Source: an uncultured Dorea sp.
GTDB lineage: Bacteria; Bacillota; Clostridia; Lachnospirales; Lachnospiraceae
Length of the DNA stretch: 35,822 nucleotides
Assembly (NCBI GenBank): GCA_910579925.1
Contig: CAJTVY010000035.1
Location: 1 to 35,822, forward strand
Reading direction: 5' to 3'
How positions within the stretch are numbered: position 1 is the first letter of the stretch; the number at the start of each line of letters is the position of its first letter. The notes under the pieces are model-generated. The model was not told the DNA's origin, ran no database searches, and saw only the letters and a program-made list of their open reading frames with translations. Positions 24,391 to 33,028 of the stretch are shown here, in pieces. The translations under genes and the position numbers were made by a program.

Positions 24391-25028
24391 TTATTCTGGA
24401 AACGGTTCTATATCAGACCCGCATAGGCCTTCCCAGATAATTTCGTGGTAACGCCTCGGATCGGTGTCGCCTTCCGTAGACACCAGAAGAACCTGTGAAT
24501 TCCCGTCAAGCTTTAATGCCTCCTTGAGTTCCCGGTATTCAGGCTTCGTCATGACTGCATGCAGCAGCCCAAGGGTAACGGCGCCAGATTCACCGGAGAT
24601 GATTCGTTGGTCGCCCTTGACCGGAGCGGCGTAGATTCTGGATCCATTTGCACTTACCCAGTCTGGACAGGATATAAATGCGTCTGCATGGTTTCGTAAG
24701 ATGTCCCAGGAAACAGTATTGGCTTCGCCGCATGCAAGTCCTGCCATAATGGTGAACATGTCTCCTGTCACATTCACACGGCTTCCGTCACCTTGTACTG
24801 CGGAGCGATAATGACAGTCAGCCCTATTTGCCTCTACAACAGCCATTATGGTTTCAGTCCCAGATATTCAGAAAGCCCGGATAACCTTGTAAGAGGTGTT
24901 TCTGCGTATTGGGGAAAACTTTTGTGGAAATGGATTGCTTTTGCCATTTCTTCTGCGGACATCTTTTGAATCTGCCGGTCCTCACTTTTCTTAATGTTAT
25001 TCAATGTCCATTTTAGATCTGTGTTCAT
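24391..25028 (-). pseudogene. ygeX: Diaminopropionate ammonia-lyase remnant (middle deleted)
   Basis: Two pieces of one PLP enzyme are joined. The first (25028-24846) encodes 60 residues like the N-terminus of diaminopropionate ammonia-lyase, ending at SEYLGLKP. The second (24846-24391, other frame, with TAATG at the joint) encodes 151 residues like its C-terminus: EANRADCHYRSAV, FTIMAGLACGEAN, ISGESGAVTLG and VSTEGDTD. About 200-225 residues in between, including the lysine that binds pyridoxal phosphate, are absent. The enzyme would convert 2,3-diaminopropionate to pyruvate and ammonia; this copy cannot. The start still has AGGAGG 7 nt upstream and a promoter, so the loss may be recent. A related regulator lies upstream. 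Confidence 0.88.
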
Positions 25029-25064
25029 GTGGAAACCTCCTGTTTTGTTTCTGTCTGAAAAAAT

Positions 25065-25094
25065 ATTTTACCATGCTGTCCCTGGATTATGCAA
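25065..25094 (-). promoter_or_regulatory. Promoter of the ammonia-lyase remnant
   Basis: On the minus strand TTGCAT (25089-25094) and TAAAAT (25065-25070) are 18 bp apart, with TG at the extended -10 position, about 35 nt before the ATG. Confidence 0.55.
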
Positions 25095-25115
25095 TAGAGA
25101 GGCTGGTGTTTTGAA

Positions 25116-25163
25116 TCAGTAAGGTAACAGTGAAGCCGGAAGGCTGAACTGTTACTCAGTAAG
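25116..25163. repeat. 32-bp hairpin bounded by 8-bp direct repeats
   Basis: TCAGTAAG occurs at 25116-25123 and again at 25156-25163, exactly bordering a 32-bp palindrome (25124-25155). The palindrome pairs GTAACAGT with ACTGTTAC, then a GA/GA internal loop, then AGCC with GGCT around GGAA. It has the layout of a tiny insertion with target-site duplication. The rest of 25164-25284 shows nothing I can name. Confidence 0.6.
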
Positions 25164-25284
25164 AGAAGCGTATTAGTTCTGTCTGGAAATGTTCATATGG
25201 AAAAGATTCAGAGGGGGTGTTCTAAGAAAATTCTGACACGAAAGAAGGTTGTGTATAAAGAATATCGTTTGAATCTAAGGATAC

Positions 25285-25323
25285 AATAACCATCAGTCCG
25301 GGAAAGCCAGGCTGGTGGTTATT
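25285..25323 (-). terminator. Terminator-like hairpin after the YheO-type regulator
   Basis: A 12-position stem (25312-25323 with 25285-25296, one G-T pair) lies 13 nt past the regulator stop. The flank on the minus strand is only moderately T-rich. Confidence 0.6.
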
Positions 25324-25335
25324 ATTACTGTCTGC

Positions 25336-26037
25336 CTAATCGCTGATCTCGCTCAGATACCGGTAAATCGTCGCAGTAGAGCAGGAGAACTTCTTCGCAA
25401 CGAAGGAAATCGCGCCTTTAAGCTGAAACAGTCCCTGTTCCTGCAGACGTTCAATAATCTCCTTGCGTTCATGCTGGTTCAGGCGGTCAATAGGCGTCGT
25501 AAGAGACATGGTGGCATCGTCAAACATCTTCTGCATCAGAGAAGAGATATCCATTGAGAAACTCTCCGTGATAGAGTCTGAAGAAGTATATGTGTTCTTT
25601 GGCGGCTCCTGGCTGTCGAAATGCTCAACCGGGTCTTGCTGCGCAAGGAAAATATTGGGATGTATCGTATTAAGCAGTTTGTCATTCAATTCCGCAAAAC
25701 GGCTGTCATCAAAATTAATACAAAGAAACCCAATCGGATTGCCTTCCTCGTTCTTGATAAACAATGTGGAAGAGCGCAGGACACGCCCGTTTCCGGCAAT
25801 GCCTCTGTAGTTACATAAAAAGTCATTCGACTCATAAGCCCTGGACGAAAGCATTTGAAGTGAGGCATCGGTCAGGGGGCCGCCCACCCGGCGTCCACTG
25901 ATGTGACCATTAGCGATTGCGACAATAGCTTGATGCTCCGGGTTCAGGTCTTGTAGGACAACCTCATAGTCCGGGCCGAGAGTCTTTCCAAGAAATTCAA
26001 CAATAGTAACGTATTGTTGAAGGTTGTTAAATCCCAT
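25336..26037 (-). CDS. YheO/DauR-type transcriptional regulator (PAS plus HTH)
   Basis: The 233-residue protein has a YheO-like PAS domain at about 5-120 (YEVVLQDLNPEHQAIVAIANGH, and a second block GIAGNGRVLRSSTLFI) and a C-terminal helix-turn-helix (about 190-232, GAISFVAKKFSCSTATIYRYL). This layout is that of DauR-like regulators of amino-acid catabolism, which often lie beside ammonia-lyase genes. Here the neighbour on the same strand is the lyase remnant, so it may be an orphan. GGAG lies 7 nt before the ATG. A 9-bp perfect inverted repeat (25997-26020) sits within its first codons and could be an internal operator. Confidence 0.88.
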   Translation of the reverse strand: MGFNNLQQYVTIVEFLGKTLGPDYEVVLQDLNPEHQAIVAIANGHISGRRVGGPLTDASLQMLSSRAYESNDFLCNYRGIAGNGRVLRSSTLFIKNEEGNPIGFLCINFDDSRFAELNDKLLNTIHPNIFLAQQDPVEHFDSQEPPKNTYTSSDSITESFSMDISSLMQKMFDDATMSLTTPIDRLNQHERKEIIERLQEQGLFQLKGAISFVAKKFSCSTATIYRYLSEISD

Positions 26038-26087
26038 AGTATTACTCCGTTTCGATTGTAGCTAGATTTGAAAGTTTCTTAGTATTA

Positions 26088-26116
26088 ATTATCTCACGAT
26101 GTCCAATAAAATTCAA
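26088..26116 (-). promoter_or_regulatory. Promoter of the YheO-type regulator
   Basis: On the minus strand TTGAAT (26111-26116) and GATAAT (26088-26093) are 17 bp apart, with TG at the extended -10 position. Confidence 0.55.
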
Positions 26117-26230
26117 TACAAAATTCAGTCAATAACAGAGAAATACTTGACATATCCCACAATATTTAACAAAAATATTATTATTATAATAAAAATGCAA
26201 TGCGAAGAGGAACTTTTAGAATAGTTCAAC

Positions 26231-26259
26231 TTGAGGAAAAAGGAAAAATATGTCATAAT
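26231..26259 (+). promoter_or_regulatory. Promoter of the cas operon
   Basis: TTGAGG (26231-26236) and CATAAT (26254-26259) are 17 bp apart, with TG at the extended -10 position, about 43 nt before cas3. A TTGACA at 26147-26152 has no well-spaced -10. Confidence 0.6.
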
Positions 26260-26301
26260 AGATATAGTGTAAGGTCGTAAGACAAAGGGGATTGGATTTC
26301 T

Positions 26302-28866
26302 ATGAATTTAACAGCTCATGTGGCGGATTCAGGCAATGGAAGAGTGGAACAGAGTTTGAAGGAGCACTGTCTGAATACAGCGGAGTATGGGGTTTTGAGT
26401 ATTGAGAATGCAGGATTGCGCCATACTGCCTATCTGGCAGGGCTTCTTCATGATGCGGGAAAAGCCAAGACAGAATTCAAGGAATACATAGAAAAGGCAT
26501 ATCAGGGAGAAAAAGTAATACGAGGTTCTGTGAACCACACCTTTGCCGGTGTGATATGGATTCTGGAAAGATACCATACAGATGAGTCGTCGATATGGGA
26601 GAAACTGGCGAGCGAGACTATCGGCTATGCCGTTGGCTCCCATCACGGAATGTTTGATTGTGCGGATTTGAATGGGGAAAATGGTTTTCTGCACCGTCTA
26701 AAAAAAGACAGGAAAGAAATATTTTATCAAGAAGCGATGCAGAATTATTTTACATATGTGTGGAAAGAAGAGGCGTTGGATCGGATTTTTCAGAAGTCGG
26801 TTCAGGAGATAGAGTCATTTTTCCAGAGTGTAAAGGAAACGTATCCGGACCGTAAGGCCGCCTTTTTTCAGATGGGTATGCTGGTAAGGCTTATTCTGTC
26901 TGCAGTTATTTATGGAGACCGAAGAGATACCAGTGAATTTCTGGGCAGCTGTCTTCCCGGCGCTGTCTGTGGAGATGGAAAAGATACCGTAGAGTTTGTC
27001 CGGCGGTTAGAAAAAGCCAGGGATGACAGGGCGGACTGGAAAAGGCGAAGAGAATATTTTGAAAAGAAGATAGGGATGCTTGGGAAGGATTCGCCCATAA
27101 ACCGCGTCAGGAATGCTATTTCTAACCAATGTATGGAAGCGTCGGGAAGGGAGCCTGGCATTTATCGGCTGAACGTGCCGACAGGGGGCGGAAAGACATT
27201 GTGTACATTGAGGTATTCACTGGCACATGCAGAAAAATATAATAAGAAAAGAATCATTTTTATCATCCCTCTTTTGAGCGTCCTGGATCAGAATGTGAAA
27301 GTAATTAAAGATTTTGTGCCGGATGAGAGTGAAGTATTGGAGCATCATTCTAATGTGGTCAGAGAACGGGAAATGAATGGAGAAGAACTGGATTATTACG
27401 AATATCTGACCGATAGCTGGAACTATCCAATTGTGGTGTCAACACTGGTTCAGTTGTTGAATATCCTGTTCTCCCATCAGACCTCGGCGGTAGGGAGGAT
27501 GCAGGCATTATGCGACAGCGTGATTGTGATTGATGAGGTGCAGTCGCTGCCGAAGAAGGTAACGGTCATGTTCAATATGGCGATGAATTTCCTTCGGCAA
27601 TTCTGTAATGCGACTATCGTGCTGTCATCGGCGACCCAGCCTTGTTTTGAAGAGCTGAAATGGTCCCTTCGTCTGGCGAAAGAGCCGGATCTGGTCAGGC
27701 TGAATCAAGAGCAGCTGCAGGTGTTCAAACGGGCGGCTGTGATTGACCATACAGATAAATATGGTATGGATTGGGAAGAGTGCGCCGCTTTTTGCAATGA
27801 GATAATGGAGCAAAATGATTCCTTGCTGATTGTATGCAATACGAAGTCAGAAGCGAGAAGATTATTCGAAAAACTGAAAGAACAGTCAGAGGATCTGGAT
27901 TGGGATATCTACCACCTGTCAACGGCGATGTGCCAGGAACATAGGTGGAATGTGATGGAAGGGATGAAAGAGAGTCTGAGAAAAGTACAGCATAGCGCAA
28001 AGGATGGTGAGGAAGCGCTAAAAGGGGACGTTGCGTATAAAAGAGGCGGCGATCTTAAAGGCGTTTGCTTACGAAAAGTAGTGTGCGTTTCCACACAGTT
28101 GATTGAAGCCGGGGTGGATATTTCCTTTGCAAGCGTCGTACGTGTCATGGCAGGCCTTGACAATCTTGCCCAGGCGGCGGGAAGATGCAACCGCGGCAAT
28201 GAATATGGACAGGTAGGAAAAGTATATCTGATTAAACTAAAAAATGAAAACCTGAGCATGCTTCCGGAAATCAAAAAGGCGCAGGACAGCACGAGAAAGG
28301 AGCTGGATACAAGAAAATCATTGGATACAGGGGACGAATGGGAAGGCGGACTGCTGGATGAACAGTCAATACGGAGGTTCTACCGGTATCTGTTCAAGGA
28401 AACGGAAAAAGAGATACGCTATCCCATCCAGGACTGCGGCAGGACGGTATATCTTGCGGATTTATTGTCGAATAAAAACGACGATGCAGAGCAAGGTGTC
28501 AACAAAAGTAAAAATGCAGCATACGTTTTGAGGCAGCCATTTAAAACAGCCGGGAAGAATTTCCGGGTATTTGCCCAGGATACAACGGATATTCTGGTCC
28601 CTTATGGAGATGGAGCCCAAATTGCAGGGCAGTTGGAATCAATGCAGAATGAATGGTTTGATTTCGGGAAATTCAAGGAAATCATGGGACAGGCGAAAAA
28701 ATACACAATCAGTATATATGAATGGCAGAAGGAGAATCTTTACCAGGCAGGACTGCTTTTGGCCGTTCTGGATGGAAGGGCGTTGGTATTAGACGAGAAA
28801 GCGTATGACGAGTGCTTTGGGCTGACGGTTGTGAATGAGCAGCCGGTGGATCATTTTATATTGTAG
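26302..28866 (+). CDS. cas3: CRISPR-associated helicase/nuclease Cas3
   Basis: Cas3 is recruited by Cascade to unwind and degrade target DNA. The 854-residue protein has an N-terminal HD nuclease domain with the HD pair at H50-D51 (LLHDAGK), then VNHTFAG and GSHHGMFD. The superfamily 2 helicase domain has Walker A NVPTGGGKT near 291-299, the DEVQ box in VIDEVQSLP near 411, the SSATQP motif and the motif VI region QAAGRCNRG. All catalytic motifs are intact. A weak AAAGGGG lies 11 nt before the ATG. It is the first gene of the operon, 49 nt before cas5c, as is standard for type I-C. Confidence 0.97.
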   Translation: MNLTAHVADSGNGRVEQSLKEHCLNTAEYGVLSIENAGLRHTAYLAGLLHDAGKAKTEFKEYIEKAYQGEKVIRGSVNHTFAGVIWILERYHTDESSIWEKLASETIGYAVGSHHGMFDCADLNGENGFLHRLKKDRKEIFYQEAMQNYFTYVWKEEALDRIFQKSVQEIESFFQSVKETYPDRKAAFFQMGMLVRLILSAVIYGDRRDTSEFLGSCLPGAVCGDGKDTVEFVRRLEKARDDRADWKRRREYFEKKIGMLGKDSPINRVRNAISNQCMEASGREPGIYRLNVPTGGGKTLCTLRYSLAHAEKYNKKRIIFIIPLLSVLDQNVKVIKDFVPDESEVLEHHSNVVREREMNGEELDYYEYLTDSWNYPIVVSTLVQLLNILFSHQTSAVGRMQALCDSVIVIDEVQSLPKKVTVMFNMAMNFLRQFCNATIVLSSATQPCFEELKWSLRLAKEPDLVRLNQEQLQVFKRAAVIDHTDKYGMDWEECAAFCNEIMEQNDSLLIVCNTKSEARRLFEKLKEQSEDLDWDIYHLSTAMCQEHRWNVMEGMKESLRKVQHSAKDGEEALKGDVAYKRGGDLKGVCLRKVVCVSTQLIEAGVDISFASVVRVMAGLDNLAQAAGRCNRGNEYGQVGKVYLIKLKNENLSMLPEIKKAQDSTRKELDTRKSLDTGDEWEGGLLDEQSIRRFYRYLFKETEKEIRYPIQDCGRTVYLADLLSNKNDDAEQGVNKSKNAAYVLRQPFKTAGKNFRVFAQDTTDILVPYGDGAQIAGQLESMQNEWFDFGKFKEIMGQAKKYTISIYEWQKENLYQAGLLLAVLDGRALVLDEKAYDECFGLTVVNEQPVDHFIL

Positions 28867-28915
28867 CTGCAGGAAATAGATTGACAGGAAGAGGAGAAAG
28901 GGTGAGGAGAAAAGA

Positions 28916-29665
28916 ATGAAGCACAGGAACTCAGTAGAATTTGAAGTCATAGGAGATTACGGGCTGTTCGCAGACCCGGTTACGCGTGTGGGCGGAGAGA
29001 AGTTCTCCTATCAGGCGCCGACGTATGAAGCGTTGAAGGGAATCCTGCAAAGCGTATACTGGAAACCGACGATTATCTGGATTATTGACGAAGTACGGAT
29101 TATGAACCAGATCCAGACGGAGACGAAAGGCGTGCGTCCAATTAAATATTACAATGATAAGAACGACCTTTCCTACTATACATACCTGAAAGACTGCCGG
29201 TATCAGGTGAGGGCGCATTTTATCTGGAATGAAAACCGTCCGGAGCTTGAAAATGACCGGAATGAGAACAAGCACCATAATATTGCCCGTAGAATGATTG
29301 GACGAGGCGGAAGGCGGGATATTTTTCTGGGGACCAGGGAGTGCCAGGGGTATGTAAGGCCTTGTAATTTTGGAGAAGGTGAAGGGTTCTATGACAACCT
29401 TGCAGAGTTGAGTTTTGGGATGATGTACCATGGAATCACCTATGCTGACGAAGCGTATTCGGAGGAAACGGAAGGGATGATGACGGTACGGCTGTGGCAG
29501 GCAGTGATGAAAAACGGCGTGATTTCATTTCTGCCGCCGTGGGAATGTATCCACAGGCCAGTGCGGAAAATGGATATGAAAAAGTTTGACGAGGCGTCTG
29601 GCAACTTTTCGGTAATCAGTGAGGAAGGAGGGGGAATGGATGTCATGGATGAGCCAGCTTTATAA
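28916..29665 (+). CDS. cas5c: Type I-C Cas5 (crRNA-processing endoribonuclease)
   Basis: In type I-C, Cas5c (also called Cas5d) takes the place of Cas6, cuts pre-crRNA in the repeat and stays on the crRNA 5' handle. The 249-residue protein shows the family N-terminus VEFEVIGDYGLFADPVTRVG, the SYQAPTYEALKGILQSVYW block that includes the residues used in repeat cleavage, and ECQGYVRP. No cas6 gene is present, as expected. GAGGAG lies 6 nt before the ATG. Its end overlaps the cas8c start by 26 nt. Confidence 0.97.
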   Translation: MKHRNSVEFEVIGDYGLFADPVTRVGGEKFSYQAPTYEALKGILQSVYWKPTIIWIIDEVRIMNQIQTETKGVRPIKYYNDKNDLSYYTYLKDCRYQVRAHFIWNENRPELENDRNENKHHNIARRMIGRGGRRDIFLGTRECQGYVRPCNFGEGEGFYDNLAELSFGMMYHGITYADEAYSEETEGMMTVRLWQAVMKNGVISFLPPWECIHRPVRKMDMKKFDEASGNFSVISEEGGGMDVMDEPAL

Positions 29666-31514
29666 AACATATGAAAGGAATATTGGCAAAGGGCAGCAAG
29701 ACGATGTCCCGCTTACGCCGGTGGCTCATATGAATGCCAATGCGCAGATTGAAATTACGTTAGATAGGGAAGGGGAATTTCTGGCGGCAGAGATTGTGGA
29801 CAAAAAGGATTCTGCAACTCTGATACCCGTCACGGAGTCGTCGGCAGGGAGAAGCTCGGGTGTCGCGCCCCATGCATTATGCGATATGCTTCCGTATATC
29901 GCAGGAGATTTTCACGTATATTGCGATAATGAGAAGCAGCAGAAGAGCGCAAAAGAGAAGTTCAGGGCTTTTTGTGGAAATTTAGGAAAATGGGCAGAAT
30001 CCGAAGAATCCCATCCGAAAGCGAGGGCAATTTATTATTACATTTCCAGAGAAACAATGACAGAAGACTTGGTAAAAGCCGGCCTGGTTGAATTGACGGC
30101 AGAGGGGACGTTTGATAAGAAGAAAATCAGCGGGCAGCCCTATGAAAAAGTATTGGCCAGGTTTAGGGTACTTGACGGCATACAGGAAGAAGACTGCACT
30201 TGGAAAGACGTTTCTCTGATAGAAGCTTATACGAAATATTATCTAAAAGGGCAGCAAGGAGAGAAAGATATCTGTTATTATACGGGCGAAGAGAGAACCA
30301 TTTCCACAAATCATCCCAAAGGCGTTGTGGCGTCTGATTATGGGGCGAAGTTAGTGTCGGCAAATGACGGGCAAGGTTATACTTATCGAGGAAGGTTTCA
30401 GGATGCCGGGCAGTCATATGCATTGAGCTATGAGGCTTCCCAGAAAATACACAGCGCTTTGACCTGGCTCGTCAAAAAGCAAGGAGCATATGTCGGGAGC
30501 CAGGACAAGAGAACCTTTATCTGCTGGAATCCGGATGGAAAGAAGACACCGGAGCTGTTTGACGAATTAGGGCTTTTTGAGGACGAGGAGGAAGAGAATA
30601 CAGAGATTTCTTACCAAAAGCAGTTAAAGAAAGCATTGAGGGGATATCAGGAGCAGTTCGATGAAACGGATTCTATTATAGTCATGGCTCTGGATGCGGC
30701 AACGACAGGGCGCTTATCCGTGACGTACTATCACGAACAGGCTGCGCTGGATTTTTTAGAACGTATTTTTTACTGGGGAGATACCTGCAGCTGGCAGTAT
30801 TTGAAGTTTAACGAGAAGAAACAGCCCTATTATGTGGTCGAGACGCCGATTTTTCGCAGGATTGTGGAGTGTGCGTTCGGGAGGGAGCGCGGTAATTTTA
30901 TTGAAGCGGACGATAAAGTTTTGAAGGAGCATACGCAGCGCCTGGTGAAATGTATGCTCGAGAGGCAGCCGGTTCCATATGATATCGTACATGCGCTTGC
31001 CATACGTGCGTCCACGCCGACGGCATACACGAGAGGAAACAGGGAACGGGTATTGTCTACGGCGTGCGCATTAATCAGTAAATTTTATTACGAGAAAAAT
31101 ACAAAAGGACAGGGGGAGAAAGCGAAGATGAAACTGGATTTAGAGAATCAGGACAGGAGCTATCTGTATGGACGGCTTTTGGCTGTGTGTGAAAAGGTAG
31201 AGAGAATCACGTATGACAGAGGGGAATCCCGGGAAACGAATGCAATCCGCCTACAGTCGGCGTTTGTGAATCGTCCGATGCAGACCTGGAAAATATTAGA
31301 GGGACTGTTAAATCCTTATTTCCAGAAATTGCGTCCGGGTTCCAGAGAATACTACAGAGAGTTAATCAGCAGTATTGTGGCTTCGTTTCGGGACGAGGAT
31401 GACATGGCGTTAAACCAGGAGTTGAAAGAGACGTATTTATTAGGGTACTACTTGCAGAGGGCGGAATTGAATAAGAAAAAGGAAGAGAAAGAGGAGGTAC
31501 AGGAGAATGAGTAG
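29640..31514 (+). CDS. cas8c: Type I-C Cascade large subunit Cas8c
   Basis: Cas8c (Csd1) recognises the PAM and helps open the target DNA in the surveillance complex. The 624-residue protein has the family N-terminus MSWMSQLYKTYERN, a GVVASDYGAKLVSANDGQGYTYRGRF block and the ALDAATTGRLSVTYY block. ATG 29640 is preferred because AGGAGG lies 8 nt upstream; a GTG at 29619 is also in frame. An in-frame ATG at 31128 with its own strong ribosome binding site starts a separate small subunit. The stop overlaps the cas7c start by 8 nt. Confidence 0.95.
   Translation: MSWMSQLYKTYERNIGKGQQDDVPLTPVAHMNANAQIEITLDREGEFLAAEIVDKKDSATLIPVTESSAGRSSGVAPHALCDMLPYIAGDFHVYCDNEKQQKSAKEKFRAFCGNLGKWAESEESHPKARAIYYYISRETMTEDLVKAGLVELTAEGTFDKKKISGQPYEKVLARFRVLDGIQEEDCTWKDVSLIEAYTKYYLKGQQGEKDICYYTGEERTISTNHPKGVVASDYGAKLVSANDGQGYTYRGRFQDAGQSYALSYEASQKIHSALTWLVKKQGAYVGSQDKRTFICWNPDGKKTPELFDELGLFEDEEEENTEISYQKQLKKALRGYQEQFDETDSIIVMALDAATTGRLSVTYYHEQAALDFLERIFYWGDTCSWQYLKFNEKKQPYYVVETPIFRRIVECAFGRERGNFIEADDKVLKEHTQRLVKCMLERQPVPYDIVHALAIRASTPTAYTRGNRERVLSTACALISKFYYEKNTKGQGEKAKMKLDLENQDRSYLYGRLLAVCEKVERITYDRGESRETNAIRLQSAFVNRPMQTWKILEGLLNPYFQKLRPGSREYYRELISSIVASFRDEDDMALNQELKETYLLGYYLQRAELNKKKEEKEEVQENE
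31128..31514 (+). CDS. cas11c: Internal small subunit Cas11c
   Basis: Type I-C systems are known to translate a small Cascade subunit from an internal start near the 3' end of cas8c. Here an in-frame ATG at 31128 has AGGGGGAG (31111-31118) 9 nt upstream and opens a 128-residue product beginning MKLDLENQDRSYLYGRLLAV. That matches the expected C-terminal helical region in length and place. Several Cas11c copies would line the belly of the complex and contact the non-target strand. The internal start is inferred from position and ribosome binding site, not from an experiment. Confidence 0.72.
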   Translation: MKLDLENQDRSYLYGRLLAVCEKVERITYDRGESRETNAIRLQSAFVNRPMQTWKILEGLLNPYFQKLRPGSREYYRELISSIVASFRDEDDMALNQELKETYLLGYYLQRAELNKKKEEKEEVQENE

Positions 31515-32364
31515 TTTGCAGAATAAGATTGATTTTACGGTATTGATTAAGGTGGTGAATGCGAATCCGAATGGAGATCCGTTGAATGGGAACAGGCCGA
31601 GGACGACATACACGGGACAGGGAGAGATATCGGATGTATGTCTGAAAAGAAAAATCCGGAACCGCTTTCAAGATATGGGAGAGCAGATTTTCGTGCAGTC
31701 AGCCGACCGAAGCGACGATGAATGTACTTCTTTAAGTGAGCGGGCTTCCAAGAATATTACGAAGTATGAATCCAATGATGATTATGCACGGCAAGCATGT
31801 GAGAAATGGATGGATGTGCGTACATTTGGACAGGTATTTGCGTTCAAGCCCAATAAGGATAAGAAGGAAAAAGAGGGAGTCTCCGTGGGAGTGCGCGGCC
31901 CGGTGTCGGTTCATCAGGCGGTCAGTTGTTCACCTGTTGACGTCAACAGTATGCAGATTACGAAGAGTGTCAACAGCGAGCCGGAGAAAGGGAAAAGTTC
32001 CGATACGATGGGGACGAAGCATTTTGTTGAATTCGGGCTGTACCGGATGAAAGGTTCCATAAACGTACAACTGGCTGAGAAGACCGGGTTTTCAGAAGAA
32101 GATGCACAAAAGTTAAAGGAAGCGCTGCGGACGCTGTTTATTAATGATGCGTCTTCGGCAAGGCCGGATGGCAGTATGGAGGTGGTTTCGGTTTACTGGT
32201 GGGAACACAATACCAAGATTGGGCAATATTCTGCGGCAAAGGTACATGACTCTTTGAAGATTTCTTTAAAGAAAGACGTATTAGTGCCGGCTTCTGTGGA
32301 TGATTATGAGATTAGGGTTGAACATCTGCCGGAGTTGGAGCCGGAGGTGATTGAGGGCATATAA
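31507..32364 (+). CDS. cas7c: Type I-C Cascade backbone Cas7c
   Basis: Cas7c (Csd2) polymerises along the crRNA spacer. The 285-residue protein begins with the family block FTVLIKVVNANPNGDPLNGN, followed by RPRTTYTGQGEISDVCLKRK and later GPVSVHQAVS and YWWEHNT. GAGGAGG lies 9 nt before the ATG, inside the end of cas8c, so translation is coupled. cas4 follows after 3 nt. Length and motifs are complete. Confidence 0.97.
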   Translation: MSSLQNKIDFTVLIKVVNANPNGDPLNGNRPRTTYTGQGEISDVCLKRKIRNRFQDMGEQIFVQSADRSDDECTSLSERASKNITKYESNDDYARQACEKWMDVRTFGQVFAFKPNKDKKEKEGVSVGVRGPVSVHQAVSCSPVDVNSMQITKSVNSEPEKGKSSDTMGTKHFVEFGLYRMKGSINVQLAEKTGFSEEDAQKLKEALRTLFINDASSARPDGSMEVVSVYWWEHNTKIGQYSAAKVHDSLKISLKKDVLVPASVDDYEIRVEHLPELEPEVIEGI

Positions 32365-32367
32365 GAG

Positions 32368-33024
32368 ATGTATCGGGAAGAAGATTACTTGATGTTATCT
32401 GGACTTCAGCATTTTGCATATTGCAGAAGGCAGTGGGCGCTCATACATATTGAACAGCAGTGGGCGGAAAATGAACGGACTGTGGACGGACAGATTTTTC
32501 ATTCTGTGGCGCATGACAAGGCGCGGATAGAGAAGAGGGGAGATCTGCTCATTACCCGCGGGCTTCCGGTTAAGTCTGCAAAGTTAGGGATGTCGGGAAT
32601 CTGTGATGTGGTGGAGTTCCATAAGTCTGAGGAGGGCGTTTCACTGGCTTCGTATGAGGGATTGTGGCAGCCTTATCCGGTTGAGTATAAAAAAGGCCTG
32701 CCCAAATTGAATGAAGCGGATGAGATGCAATTATGCGGGCAGGCGATTTGCCTGGAAGAGATGCTGCTCTGTCGTATCCCGGGCGGGAGTTTGTTTTATG
32801 GAGAGAACCGCCGAAGGGAGCCGGTGGAATTTACGGAAGAGCTTAGGGGCAAAGTTTATGATATGGCGAAAGAAATGCATGTTCTGTGGGATAAGGGATA
32901 TACGCCGAGAGTGAAGCCGCAGAAAGGGTGTAATGCCTGTTCGCTGAAGGAAATATGTGTGCCGAGGCTTGGAAGAGTAAAATCGGTTTCTGCTTATATC
33001 GAAGGCAGTCTGTCGGGGGAGTGA
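32368..33024 (+). CDS. cas4: CRISPR adaptation nuclease Cas4
   Basis: Cas4 trims prespacers and sets PAM and orientation together with Cas1-Cas2. The 218-residue RecB-like protein has the four cluster cysteines: C19 (AYCRRQ) and C188, C191 and C197 (CNACSLKEIC). The nuclease core is seen in GICDVVEF, VEYKKG and a Q-containing helix EADEMQLCGQA. A GAGGG lies about 10 nt before the ATG. It sits between cas7c and cas1, the normal I-C order. Confidence 0.96.
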   Translation: MYREEDYLMLSGLQHFAYCRRQWALIHIEQQWAENERTVDGQIFHSVAHDKARIEKRGDLLITRGLPVKSAKLGMSGICDVVEFHKSEEGVSLASYEGLWQPYPVEYKKGLPKLNEADEMQLCGQAICLEEMLLCRIPGGSLFYGENRRREPVEFTEELRGKVYDMAKEMHVLWDKGYTPRVKPQKGCNACSLKEICVPRLGRVKSVSAYIEGSLSGE

Positions 33025-33028
33025 CGGT

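Noticed and set aside
26147..26190. TTGACA with TATAAT at 26185-26190 as the cas promoter
   Set aside because: The spacing is 32 bp, far from the 16-18 bp needed; the pair at 26231-26259 fits better.
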